Shown one piece after another: positions 56,591-64,000 of a DNA stretch of 64,000 nt. Below the pieces are notes generated by a model. It was not told the DNA's origin, did not search any database, and worked only from the letters and a program-made list of their open reading frames with translations. The stretch covers positions 124,001 to 188,000 of the forward strand of contig JBFFMJ010000002.1 in assembly GCA_041554195.1 (NCBI GenBank), written 5' to 3'. The first letter of the stretch is position 1. Every line of letters starts with the position of its first letter. Origin of the DNA: JAPHSX01 sp041554195 (lineage in GTDB: Bacteria > Pseudomonadota > Gammaproteobacteria > Thiohalomonadales > Thiohalomonadaceae). Both the position numbers and the translations under genes were made by a program.

Positions 56591-56977
56591 CTAAAAGAAA
56601 TCCTCAAACTGTGGCAGCTCTTGAGCCTGGGACTCGTCTTTTTCCTCCAGTGGTTTCTGGTACTCTTCCGTCGGGAACTCTCCCTCTTTCTCAAAACGCG
56701 TCACCTGGTCGCCACTGAAGAAGACCTTCAGGTGGTAGCGTTCCTGAAGCTCAAAGGCCTTGCTGCTGCTGTAGTAGTAGTCCCAGCGATCCGGGTGGAA
56801 GGCATCAACCAGCAGCGGGCTTCCCAGCAGGGCGCGTACCTGGCGGCGGTCCAGACCGGGGCGCAGCTGCTCCAGCTGTGACTGGGTGACCACGTTGCCC
56901 TGCTGAATCTCAATCTTGTGGGCACAACCGGCCAGGATCAGGGGGAGAACTACCAGGGTAATGAGAATCTTTTGCAT
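56591..56977 (-). CDS. bamE: Outer membrane protein assembly factor BamE
   Basis: Lipoprotein of the BAM complex that inserts beta-barrel proteins into the outer membrane. From ATG 56977 the signal is QKILITLVVLPLILAGC with lipobox LAGC. The SmpA/OmlA domain shows GNVVTQSQLEQLRPGLDRRQVRALLGSPLL, then RWDYYYSSS and LKVFFSGDQVTRFE. About 128 residues. It is divergent from fur, the same arrangement (omlA/fur) as in Pseudomonas. Confidence 0.93.
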   Translation of the reverse strand: MQKILITLVVLPLILAGCAHKIEIQQGNVVTQSQLEQLRPGLDRRQVRALLGSPLLVDAFHPDRWDYYYSSSKAFELQERYHLKVFFSGDQVTRFEKEGEFPTEEYQKPLEEKDESQAQELPQFEDFF

Positions 56978-57049
56978 TTGCTCTACTTGCGGGTTAATGT
57001 TTTGCGCAATGATACCCCATGCCACTGGGCTGTGAGAAACGTAATTACC

Positions 57050-57466
57050 ATGTCGACCAAAGAACTGAAAAAAGCGGGCCTCAAGGCCACCCTGCCGCGG
57101 TTAAAGATTCTTGAGATCCTGGAGAGCGGTGATGGCCAGCGCCACATGAGCGCTGAGGATGTCTACAAGACCCTGCTAGGCCATGATGAGGATATTGGCC
57201 TTGCCACCATCTACCGTGTGCTGACTCAGTTTGAGGCGGCAGGCCTGGTCACCCGCCACAACTTTGAGGGCGGTCACGCCGTGTTCGAGCTTAACGAGGG
57301 GAGTCACCACGACCACATCCTCTGCGTAAAGTGTGGCCGGGTGGATGAGTTTATCGATGAGACGATTGAAAAGCGGCAACAGGATATTGCTAGTAAACAC
57401 GGTTATACCATTACCGACCACAGCCTGACCATTTATGGGATCTGTGGGGAGTGCCAGTCAAAGTAG
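57050..57466 (+). CDS. fur: Ferric uptake regulator Fur
   Basis: Fe(II)-dependent repressor of iron acquisition genes. The 138-residue protein has the winged helix LKKAGLKATLPRLKILEILE and DIGLATIYRVLTQFEAAGLV, the metal-binding HHDHILCVKCGRVDEF and the C-terminal Cys pair GICGEC. ATG 57050 matches the family start (MSTKELKKAGLK). The short region shared with divergent bamE has no obvious Fur box. recN follows convergently. Confidence 0.96.
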   Translation: MSTKELKKAGLKATLPRLKILEILESGDGQRHMSAEDVYKTLLGHDEDIGLATIYRVLTQFEAAGLVTRHNFEGGHAVFELNEGSHHDHILCVKCGRVDEFIDETIEKRQQDIASKHGYTITDHSLTIYGICGECQSK

Positions 57467-57502
57467 CGCCTAAATCAGTTTCACGACGGAGCTCGTATCT
57501 CT

Positions 57503-59173
57503 CTAGTTAGCCGCTGCAGAGAGCATCTCGCGCGCATGCGAGAGGGTCTGTTCGCTGATAGCGATCCCTCCCGACATGCGGGCCACTTCGGCCACGCGTT
57601 GTTCATCTTCAATAACTTCAACGGTGGTGCGGGTGTTGCCCTTGTCGGTCGATTTACTGATATAGAAGTGGTGATGCCCCTGGGCGGCGACCTGGGGCTG
57701 GTGGGTGACGCAGAGCACCTGGTGTTCACCCCCCAGGGTGCGCAGCTCGCGCCCGACCATCTCGGCGACACCGCCACCGACACCGACATCGACCTCATCG
57801 AAAATTAGCGTGGGAATGCCACCCTTACCCGCCGTGATCACCTGAATCGCCAGACTGATGCGTGAGAGCTCGCCACCGGAGGCAACCTTGTTTAACGGGC
57901 GTAGCGGCTGGCCGGGATTGGCACTGACCTGGAACTCAACGGTCTCCTGTCCATGGGCGCTAGCGACGGCCTCGATGGGGGAGAGGGCGATGCTAAAGTG
58001 GCCTTCACCCATACCCAGTTGCCGCATGTTCTTACTGATAAGTTCAGAGAGCTTCTGCGCCGCCTTGCTGCGGCCTTTACTGAGTTTGTCGGCGGCCGTC
58101 TGGTAATCGGCAAGGGTGGTGTCGATCTCGGCCTGCAGACCGTCGAGTCGCGTACCAGCGTTTTCCAGTTGAGTCAGTTCCTGTTGCAGCTGCTCAAGCA
58201 GCTCTGGCAGCTGTTCCGGCTCGACACGGTGCTTGCGAGCCAGTTCGTGGATCACGCCGAGGCGCTGCTCCACGCTATTGAGCCGCTGCGGATCGTTGTC
58301 GAGAGCGTCGATATAGTGGCGCAGCTCGCCCGCCGCCTCACGGGCCTGAATGGCGGCACCCTCAAGCAGTTCATTGGCCGCGGCGAGGCCGGGATCGATC
58401 TCCTGAAGTGCCTGCAATTGACGCAGCATACGCTCAAGCTGGGAGACCAACGCGGTTTCGTCATTCTCATAGAGCTGGACGGCGGCACCCTGTGCCCCCT
58501 CCTGCAGCCGCGAGACGTTGGCCAGCTTGCTGTGTTCCTCATCCAGTGCCGCGATCTCATCGGCGGCTAGTTGCAAGGCCTCTAGTTCCTCAACCTGATA
58601 GCGCAGCAGCTCCAGGCGGGAATCGCGCTCGCCGGCGAGGCGTTGCAACACCTCGAATTCTTGCTGGAGTTGCTGCCACTGCTGGAAGCTGGTGGCGGTC
58701 TGTTTAAGTAAAGGGGCATGGTTGGCGTAATCGTCTAGCTGCTGGCGCTGCACCTCGCGTTTGAGCAGTGACTGGTGGGCGTGCTGACCGTGAATATCGA
58801 CCAGCTGTTCGCCCAGCTCACGCAACATCTGTAACGGCGCGGGCTGTCCGTTGATAAAGGCGCGGGAGCGTCCCTCTGCGTTGATGGTACGGCGCAGAAT
58901 GCACTCGCCATCCATATCCAGCTCATGCTCCTGTAACCACGTGGTCACGGCGGGGAGGGAGTCAGTACTAAAGGTGGCGGCGATCTCGGCACGCTCACTG
59001 CCATGGCGTACCACACCGCTATCGGCACGGTCACCCAGGGTCAGGCCCAGCGCCCCGAGCAGGATCGACTTACCGGCACCGGTCTCTCCGCTGAGCACGC
59101 TCATGCCCTGCTCGAAGCTTAATTCAAGTGATTCCACCAGGGCGAAGTTGCGGATTTGCAGGTGTGTGAGCAT
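57503..59173 (-). CDS. recN: DNA repair protein RecN
   Basis: SMC-like ATPase acting in double-strand break repair. The 556-residue protein has Walker A SGETGAGKSILLGALGLTLG near residue 30, a long central coiled coil rich in Leu/Glu/Gln (about 150-370), the ABC signature VASGGELSRISLAIQV near 430 and Walker B TLIFDEVDVGVGG near 460. No SOS box (CTGT-N8-ACAG) was recognised in the A+T-rich 99 bases before it. It follows nadK on the same strand, as in E. coli. Confidence 0.95.
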   Translation of the reverse strand: MLTHLQIRNFALVESLELSFEQGMSVLSGETGAGKSILLGALGLTLGDRADSGVVRHGSERAEIAATFSTDSLPAVTTWLQEHELDMDGECILRRTINAEGRSRAFINGQPAPLQMLRELGEQLVDIHGQHAHQSLLKREVQRQQLDDYANHAPLLKQTATSFQQWQQLQQEFEVLQRLAGERDSRLELLRYQVEELEALQLAADEIAALDEEHSKLANVSRLQEGAQGAAVQLYENDETALVSQLERMLRQLQALQEIDPGLAAANELLEGAAIQAREAAGELRHYIDALDNDPQRLNSVEQRLGVIHELARKHRVEPEQLPELLEQLQQELTQLENAGTRLDGLQAEIDTTLADYQTAADKLSKGRSKAAQKLSELISKNMRQLGMGEGHFSIALSPIEAVASAHGQETVEFQVSANPGQPLRPLNKVASGGELSRISLAIQVITAGKGGIPTLIFDEVDVGVGGGVAEMVGRELRTLGGEHQVLCVTHQPQVAAQGHHHFYISKSTDKGNTRTTVEVIEDEQRVAEVARMSGGIAISEQTLSHAREMLSAAAN

Positions 59174-59272
59174 TTAAGTTATTTTCTAGGTGATTAGGTT
59201 AATTATTTCATTAATTAATAAAAATAAAGCTTATTTAGAAACGGCTTGAGATTAGTGACGGCCGAACTTCCA

Positions 59273-60142
59273 TTATCCCCAGTTGAGCTTCTCGCGCAGC
59301 ACATGGAAGTGGTCGTGATCCACCGGGTGGATCATCTTCACCGGATGTTCTTTTTTGCGGATCTGAATACGATCACCTGCCACCACGCCAAGGTTGATCT
59401 GCCCGTCGCAACTGATCTGCGCATGTACCTGGCCCTGTCCCTTGACTACGATCTCCACCACGGTATTGGCATCGATGACGATGGGACGGTTGCTCATGGT
59501 GTGGGGACAGATCGGCACCAGGATCACCGCATTTAGGCACGGTTGCATGATCGGGCCGCCGCCAGAGAGGGCGTAGGCGGTGGAGCCGGTGGGGGTGGAG
59601 ACGATGAGACCATCGGAGCGTAGGGTGTAGACGAAGGTGCCATTAATATAGGCATCGACCTCGATCATCCGTGCCACGTCCGACTTGTGCACCACCACGT
59701 CGTTGAAGGCGTCGCTCTGGTTGATCTGCTCGCCATCACGCAGCACCCGGCACTGCAGCAGGAAACGCTCCTCCTCGGTATATTGGCCGGCGAAGATCTC
59801 GTCGAACTTACTCTCCATATCCTTGGGTGAGATATCGGTAAGAAAGCCAAGGCGCCCCAGATTGAGCCCGAGCAGGGCAATATCGTGGTGGGCCAGGCTG
59901 CGCGCGGCGTTGAGGAAGGTGCCGTCACCGCCGACGATGATCGCCAGGTCACACTTGCGACCCAGCTGCTCGCGGTTGGCTATCTCCAGTCCGTGCTCGG
60001 GCCACACCGCTGCGGTGGCATCATCCAGCAGGATGGCGATATCGCGTGACTGGAGGTAATCAGAGAGGGCGCGCAGGGTCTCGCTGACGCTGCTGTCAGC
60101 GTATTTCCCTATAATGCCGATCTTCTTAAATTTCTCTACCAT
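59273..60142 (-). CDS. nadK: NAD kinase
   Basis: ATP-dependent phosphorylation of NAD to NADP. The 289-residue protein carries the conserved IVGGDGTFLNAARSLA near residue 65, LGRLGFLTDI, and GLIVSTPTGSTAYALSGGGPIM near 175. ATG 60142 (MVEKFKKIGIIGKY) is preferred because GGAGGGG lies about 4 bases upstream; codons further up are not family-like. Divergent from hrcA across 160 bases holding a CIRCE element. Confidence 0.95.
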   Translation of the reverse strand: MVEKFKKIGIIGKYADSSVSETLRALSDYLQSRDIAILLDDATAAVWPEHGLEIANREQLGRKCDLAIIVGGDGTFLNAARSLAHHDIALLGLNLGRLGFLTDISPKDMESKFDEIFAGQYTEEERFLLQCRVLRDGEQINQSDAFNDVVVHKSDVARMIEVDAYINGTFVYTLRSDGLIVSTPTGSTAYALSGGGPIMQPCLNAVILVPICPHTMSNRPIVIDANTVVEIVVKGQGQVHAQISCDGQINLGVVAGDRIQIRKKEHPVKMIHPVDHDHFHVLREKLNWG

Positions 60143-60208
60143 CTTCCCCTCCAAAACTTCCTGAAAAGTTACCACGTTAGGCCAAGCCAAGCCAAGCACC
60201 GTTACGGC

Positions 60209-60236
60209 TTGACACTCTCCCGGTTAAATGGATAAT
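60209..60236 (+). promoter_or_regulatory. Sigma-70-type promoter of hrcA
   Basis: Perfect TTGACA (60209-60214) and GATAAT (60231-60236) with 16-base spacing. The CIRCE operator begins 5 bases after the -10, so HrcA binding would block transcription initiation. Confidence 0.75.
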
Positions 60237-60240
60237 CCCA

Positions 60241-60267
60241 TTAGCACTCAGCCTGAGTGAGTGCTAA
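60241..60267. promoter_or_regulatory. CIRCE operator (HrcA-binding)
   Basis: Exact match to the CIRCE consensus: TTAGCACTC (60241-60249), 9-base spacer, GAGTGCTAA (60259-60267). It overlaps the expected start of hrcA transcription, so HrcA very likely autoregulates hrcA and, by read-through, grpE and dnaK. Confidence 0.97.
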
Positions 60268-60302
60268 TAATTGTGACCTGAGGGTAGAGAGAAGCACCAT
60301 AG

Positions 60303-61343
60303 ATGTCCGGTACTGAATTGAATGACCGTGCCCAGCTGCTGCTGAAAAATCTGGTAGAGCGTTACATCAGCGATGGTCAGCCCGTAGGCTCACGTACCCT
60401 GTCGCGAGATGAGCAGGTGGCGCTGAGCCCGGCGACGGTACGCAATGTGATGGCCGATCTGGAGGATCTGGGCCTGATCCATGCGCCGCATACCTCGGCG
60501 GGGCGGGTACCCACCATCAAGGGCTACCGGCTGTTCGTCGACAACCTGCTCACCATTAAGCCATTGAATCGCGGTACGGTGAACAGCATACAGCAACAGA
60601 TTGGTGGGGCCGCCGATCCCGAGCAGCTGCTGAGCAGTGCCTCACGCCAGCTCTCGGAGATCACCTCAATGGCCGGGGTGGTGATGATACCCCGGCGTGA
60701 GGTGGCGGCATTGCGTCAGGTCGAGTTCCTGCCGCTGTCCAATCGTCGGGTGCTGGTGATTCTGGTACTTAACGAGCGTGAAGTACAGAACCGCATTATT
60801 CATACCACGCGGGACTACAGCCCGGCAGAGCTCCAGCAGATCGCCAACTACCTGACCCAGCTGTGTGCCGGTCAGGATTTGCGGCAGGCACGAGAGCGTC
60901 TGCTTCGTGAAATGGATGAGGCGCGCAGCACCATGAATCAGATGATGGCCGATGCCATCGAAATGGCGGCACAGGCCTTTACCACTGAGGGGAGTCAGGA
61001 TGACTACCTGATTGAGGGACAGACCAACCTCATGTCGTACGCCGATATGGGCGATATGACGCGGCTGCGTAAGCTGTTCGAGGCGTTTAACCAGAAACGC
61101 GATATTTTGCAGCTGCTGGATCAGTCACTGCGTGCCGACAGGGTGCAGATCTTTATCGGCGAAGAGTCGGGTTATGAGGTGCTGGGTGACTGTAGCGTGG
61201 TCTCTGCGCCGTATAAGGTCGATGGTGAGCTGATTGGTGTGCTGGGGGTGATCGGCCCTACCCGTATGGCTTATGACCGGGTGATCCCCATCGTTGATAT
61301 AACGGCAAGGCTGCTGGGTAATTCCCTGAATCAGCTTAAATAG
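60303..61343 (+). CDS. hrcA: Heat-inducible transcription repressor HrcA
   Basis: Repressor that binds CIRCE and is tuned by GroE chaperonin. The 346-residue protein has an N-terminal winged helix (AQLLLKNLVERYISDGQPVGSRTLSRDEQVALSPATVRNVMADLEDLGLIHAPHTSAGRVPT), then the central GAF-like and insertion domains, ending IGVLGVIGPTRMAYDRVIPIVDITARLL, the family's conserved C-terminal motif. Many gammaproteobacteria with sigma-32 control lack HrcA, so this lineage uses HrcA/CIRCE control. Confidence 0.96.
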   Translation: MSGTELNDRAQLLLKNLVERYISDGQPVGSRTLSRDEQVALSPATVRNVMADLEDLGLIHAPHTSAGRVPTIKGYRLFVDNLLTIKPLNRGTVNSIQQQIGGAADPEQLLSSASRQLSEITSMAGVVMIPRREVAALRQVEFLPLSNRRVLVILVLNEREVQNRIIHTTRDYSPAELQQIANYLTQLCAGQDLRQARERLLREMDEARSTMNQMMADAIEMAAQAFTTEGSQDDYLIEGQTNLMSYADMGDMTRLRKLFEAFNQKRDILQLLDQSLRADRVQIFIGEESGYEVLGDCSVVSAPYKVDGELIGVLGVIGPTRMAYDRVIPIVDITARLLGNSLNQLK

Positions 61344-61409
61344 TTGCACACAGAATTTACGTTTAACCCCGTCGTTTGATGGGGACAGTTTATGAAAGCG
61401 GAGTAAGTA

Positions 61410-62000
61410 ATGAGTAAAGAGAAGATGTCAGCCGAAACCGAGACCGAGGAGCCTGTAGTCGAGGCGAGCGGGGAGAAGGCGACAGCACAGGCTGAGGCCA
61501 CTGCCGAGGTTGTGGGCACCAGCGAAGACAGCAGCGAGGATCTGGCGCTGCTGCTGGAAGATGCCCGCGCCAAGGCCGATGATCACTGGAACCAGGTGCT
61601 GCGCATGCAGGCCGAGCTGGAGAATACCCGTCGTCGTGCTACTGCTGATGTGGAGAGGGCGCACAAGTTCGGCCTGGAGAAATTTGCCACCGAGCTGCTG
61701 CCGGTGATCGACAGTCTGGAGATGGGACTGGCCGCCGCCCAGGGCAGCGACCATGAGGTTGCACAGAAGCTGCATGAGGGCACCGAGCTGACCCTGAAGA
61801 TGTTTAGCGGCGTACTGGAGAAGTTCGGCGTTAACGAGGTCAACCCGCTGGGCGAGCCCTTCAACCCGGAGCTGCACCAGGCGATGAGCATGCAGCCCTC
61901 CGATGAGTACGAACCCAATACTGTCACTGCGGTGATGCAAAAGGGCTATGTGCTGAATGACCGCCTGATTCGTCCGGCGATGGTAATGGTGAGCAAATAA
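61410..62000 (+). CDS. grpE: Nucleotide exchange factor GrpE
   Basis: Releases ADP from DnaK. The 196-residue protein has a Glu/Ala-rich N-terminus, a long helix (LEDARAKADDHWNQVLRMQAELENTRRRATADVERAHKFGLEKFATELLPVIDSLEMGL) and the C-terminal beta-domain with FGVNEVNPLGEPFNPELHQAMSMQPSDEYEPNTV and GYVLNDRLIRPAMVMVSK. It lies 66 bases after hrcA; CCCC (61364-61367) / GGGG (61380-61383) in that gap could form a small hairpin. Confidence 0.96.
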   Translation: MSKEKMSAETETEEPVVEASGEKATAQAEATAEVVGTSEDSSEDLALLLEDARAKADDHWNQVLRMQAELENTRRRATADVERAHKFGLEKFATELLPVIDSLEMGLAAAQGSDHEVAQKLHEGTELTLKMFSGVLEKFGVNEVNPLGEPFNPELHQAMSMQPSDEYEPNTVTAVMQKGYVLNDRLIRPAMVMVSK

Positions 62001-62084
62001 GCTCTTGAATTCGAACTCGTCGTCATTATGTACGGCTTAAGACTTTTCCCCTCGGGGATGTAACAAACTTTCTGGAGAATGAAT

Positions 62085-64000
62085 ATGGGTAAAATTATTG
62101 GTATCGACCTCGGCACCACCAACAGCTGTGTGGCTGTCATGGAAGGTGGTAAGCCACGCGTCATAGAGAACAGCGAGGGTGGTCGTACTACGCCGTCTAT
62201 CATCGCTTACAGCAAGGATGATGACGAAGTATTAGTTGGCCAGTCGGCCAAGCGTCAGGCCGTTACCAATCCTGAAAACACCCTGTTCGCTATTAAGCGT
62301 CTGATCGGTCGTCGTTTTGATGATGCCGAGGTGCAGAAAGACATCAAGATGGTGCCTTACAAAATCGTCAAGGCCGACAATGGCGATGCCTGGGTCGAGG
62401 TGAAGGGCAAAAAGATGGCAGCACCTGAGATTGCTGCCAAGGTGCTGCAGAAGATGAAAAAGACCGCCGAGGAGTATCTCGGTGAAACGGTCACTGAGGC
62501 GGTCATCACCGTCCCGGCCTACTTCAATGACTCGCAGCGCCAGGCCACCAAGGATGCCGGCAAGATCGCCGGTCTGGATGTAAAGCGCATCATCAACGAG
62601 CCGACCGCCGCGGCGCTGGCCTTCGGTATGGACAAGCAGACCGGGGATCGCAAGATCGCGGTCTACGACCTGGGTGGCGGTACCTTCGATATCTCGATTA
62701 TCGAGATCAACGAAATTGACGGTGAGCATCAGTTTGAGGTGCTCTCCACCAATGGTGATACCTTCCTCGGTGGTGAGGACTTCGACCTGCGCCTTATCGA
62801 CTACCTGGCCGATGAGTTCAAGAAGGACAACGAGGTTGACCTGCACAACGACCCGCTGGCCCTGCAGCGCCTGAAAGAGGCGGCGGAGAAGGCGAAGATT
62901 GAGCTATCCTCCAGCCAGCAGACCGAGATCAACCTGCCGTACATCACCGCGGATGCCAGCGGCCCCAAGCACCTCAACCTGAAGATCACCCGCGCCAAGC
63001 TGGAGTCGCTGGTCGAGGAGCTGGTTAGCCGTACCATCGAGCCCTGCCGCATGGCACTGAAAGATGCCGGTCTCGCCGCCTCTGAAATCGACGATGTGAT
63101 TCTGGTCGGTGGTCAGAGCCGTATGCCCAAGGTGCAGCAGACCGTTGAGAGCATCTTTGGTAAGGAGCCGCGTAAGGATGTGAATCCCGATGAGGCCGTT
63201 GCCGTGGGTGCAGCGATTCAGGGTGGTGTACTCGGTGGTGAAGTAAAAGACGTACTGCTGCTCGACGTGACCCCGCTGTCACTGGGTATCGAAACCATGG
63301 GCGGTGTGATGACCAAGCTCATCGACAAGAACACCACCATACCTACCAAGGCGAGCCAGATCTTCTCTACCGCCGATGACAATCAGACCGCGGTAACCGT
63401 GCATGTATTGCAGGGTGAGCGTGAGCAGGCGAGCGGCAACAAGTCACTGGGGCGTTTCGACCTCTCGGACATTCCACCGGCCGCACGTGGTGTACCGCAG
63501 ATCGAGGTCTCCTTTGATATCGACGCCAACGGTATCCTTAATGTCTCCGCCAAGGATAAGGGCACCGGCAAGGAACAGAACATCGTGATCAAGGCCTCCT
63601 CGGGTCTGAGCGATGAAGAAGTCGAGCAGATGGTACAGGATGCCGAGGCCCACAAGGCCGAGGATGCCAAGTTCCATGAGCTGGTGAACGCACGCAACCA
63701 TGCGGACTCCATGATCCACGCTACCCGCAAGGGTCTGGAAGATATCGGTGACAAGATCGACGCTGCTGAGAAGGAGCAGATCGAAGCGGCGATTAAGGAG
63801 CTGGAAGAGGCGATGAAGGGCGACGACAAGGACGATATCGAAGCCAAGACCAAGGTTCTCACCGATGCCTCCGGCAAGATGGCGGAGAAGCTCTATGCCG
63901 AGAAGCAGGGGGCTGAAGGTGCCGCCGCTGCTGATGCGGGTGCCGAGGGCGGTTCTGATGCCGGTGGTGATGATGTTGTCGACGCCGAGTTTGAAGAGGT
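62085..64000 (+). CDS. dnaK: Chaperone DnaK (3' end outside window)
   Basis: Hsp70 chaperone. The frame opens at ATG 62085, with GGAG about 7 bases upstream, and runs off the right edge without a stop. N-terminal phosphate loop GIDLGTTNSCVAVMEGG, YFNDSQRQATKDAGKIAGLDV, VYDLGGGTFDISIIE, ILVGGQSRMPKVQ, the linker DVLLLDVTPLSLGIETMGG, and the substrate-binding domain. The last codons visible read DVVDAEFEEV, which is the extreme C-terminus in other DnaK proteins, so only a few residues are missing. Follows grpE after 84 bases. Confidence 0.97.
   Translation, partial: MGKIIGIDLGTTNSCVAVMEGGKPRVIENSEGGRTTPSIIAYSKDDDEVLVGQSAKRQAVTNPENTLFAIKRLIGRRFDDAEVQKDIKMVPYKIVKADNGDAWVEVKGKKMAAPEIAAKVLQKMKKTAEEYLGETVTEAVITVPAYFNDSQRQATKDAGKIAGLDVKRIINEPTAAALAFGMDKQTGDRKIAVYDLGGGTFDISIIEINEIDGEHQFEVLSTNGDTFLGGEDFDLRLIDYLADEFKKDNEVDLHNDPLALQRLKEAAEKAKIELSSSQQTEINLPYITADASGPKHLNLKITRAKLESLVEELVSRTIEPCRMALKDAGLAASEIDDVILVGGQSRMPKVQQTVESIFGKEPRKDVNPDEAVAVGAAIQGGVLGGEVKDVLLLDVTPLSLGIETMGGVMTKLIDKNTTIPTKASQIFSTADDNQTAVTVHVLQGEREQASGNKSLGRFDLSDIPPAARGVPQIEVSFDIDANGILNVSAKDKGTGKEQNIVIKASSGLSDEEVEQMVQDAEAHKAEDAKFHELVNARNHADSMIHATRKGLEDIGDKIDAAEKEQIEAAIKELEEAMKGDDKDDIEAKTKVLTDASGKMAEKLYAEKQGAEGAAAADAGAEGGSDAGGDDVVDAEFEE

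Noticed and set aside
59174..59272. SOS box upstream of recN
   Set aside because: The A+T-rich leader has no CTGT-N8-ACAG or close variant that I can see; read-through from nadK may drive recN.

Overview
The window is a chromosomal segment of a gammaproteobacterium. The supporting evidence is the gene order bamE/fur/recN, nadK/hrcA/grpE/dnaK, ratA/rnfH and mtaD/ubiG/mupP, the tmRNA tag ANDDNYALAA, and gamma-type housekeeping proteins throughout. Hopanoid-type squalene genes (hpnC, hpnD, hpnE) and a stand-alone APS kinase suggest an environmental lineage, possibly near the sulfur-oxidising Chromatiales-like groups. That placement is inference; no 16S gene or species marker is present.

Layout. 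1-4.6 kb: 3' part of trpS, then scpA, scpB and rluB (chromosome condensation and rRNA pseudouridylation), an endonuclease III-like protein and guanine deaminase. 4.7-12.3 kb, mostly minus strand: yciK-like reductase, hpnE, hpnD, cysC (plus strand), hpnC, a small membrane protein, mupP/gph, ubiG and mtaD. 12.5-44.4 kb: a surface polysaccharide region. It starts with galU, followed by an A+T-rich ABC-transporter (group 2-type) capsule locus: lipoprotein, kpsD, kpsM, kpsT, kpsE, wecB, wecC, a 1654-residue methyltransferase/coiled-coil/glycosyltransferase fusion, an IS3-family element, a heparinase II/III-like protein, a sulfotransferase-like protein, a gene remnant, a WcbI/GSCFA protein, a CgeB-like glycosyltransferase, kpsC and kpsS. 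It closes with the precursor genes glmU, glmS and rmlBACD. 44.5-48.5 kb: acnB, tRNA-Asn and an aspartate-type aminotransferase. 48.7-53.1 kb: vapBC directly followed by uvrB, which carries an in-frame 559-residue intein. 53.1-64 kb: ssrA (tmRNA), tRNA-Val, smpB, a sodium:neurotransmitter-type symporter, ratA, rnfH, bamE, fur, recN, nadK, a CIRCE operator, hrcA, grpE and dnaK (cut by the right edge).

How the genes fit together. GalU, GlmU, GlmS, RmlBACD, WecB and WecC supply UDP-Glc, UDP-GlcNAc, dTDP-rhamnose and UDP-ManNAcA. KpsC and KpsS would build a beta-Kdo linker, the large fusion protein and the CgeB-like enzyme would elongate or cap the chain, and KpsMTED would export it. HpnCDE convert farnesyl diphosphate to squalene; the squalene-hopene cyclase is not in the window.

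The most notable item is the UvrB intein. It sits exactly between Lys and Thr of the Walker A motif, has Ser1 and His-Asn ends, two LAGLIDADG motifs, and an extra XRE-like helix-turn-helix. Second is the 1654-residue fusion, whose order (methyltransferase, long coiled coil, glycosyltransferases) resembles a chain-terminating ruler fused to a polymerase.
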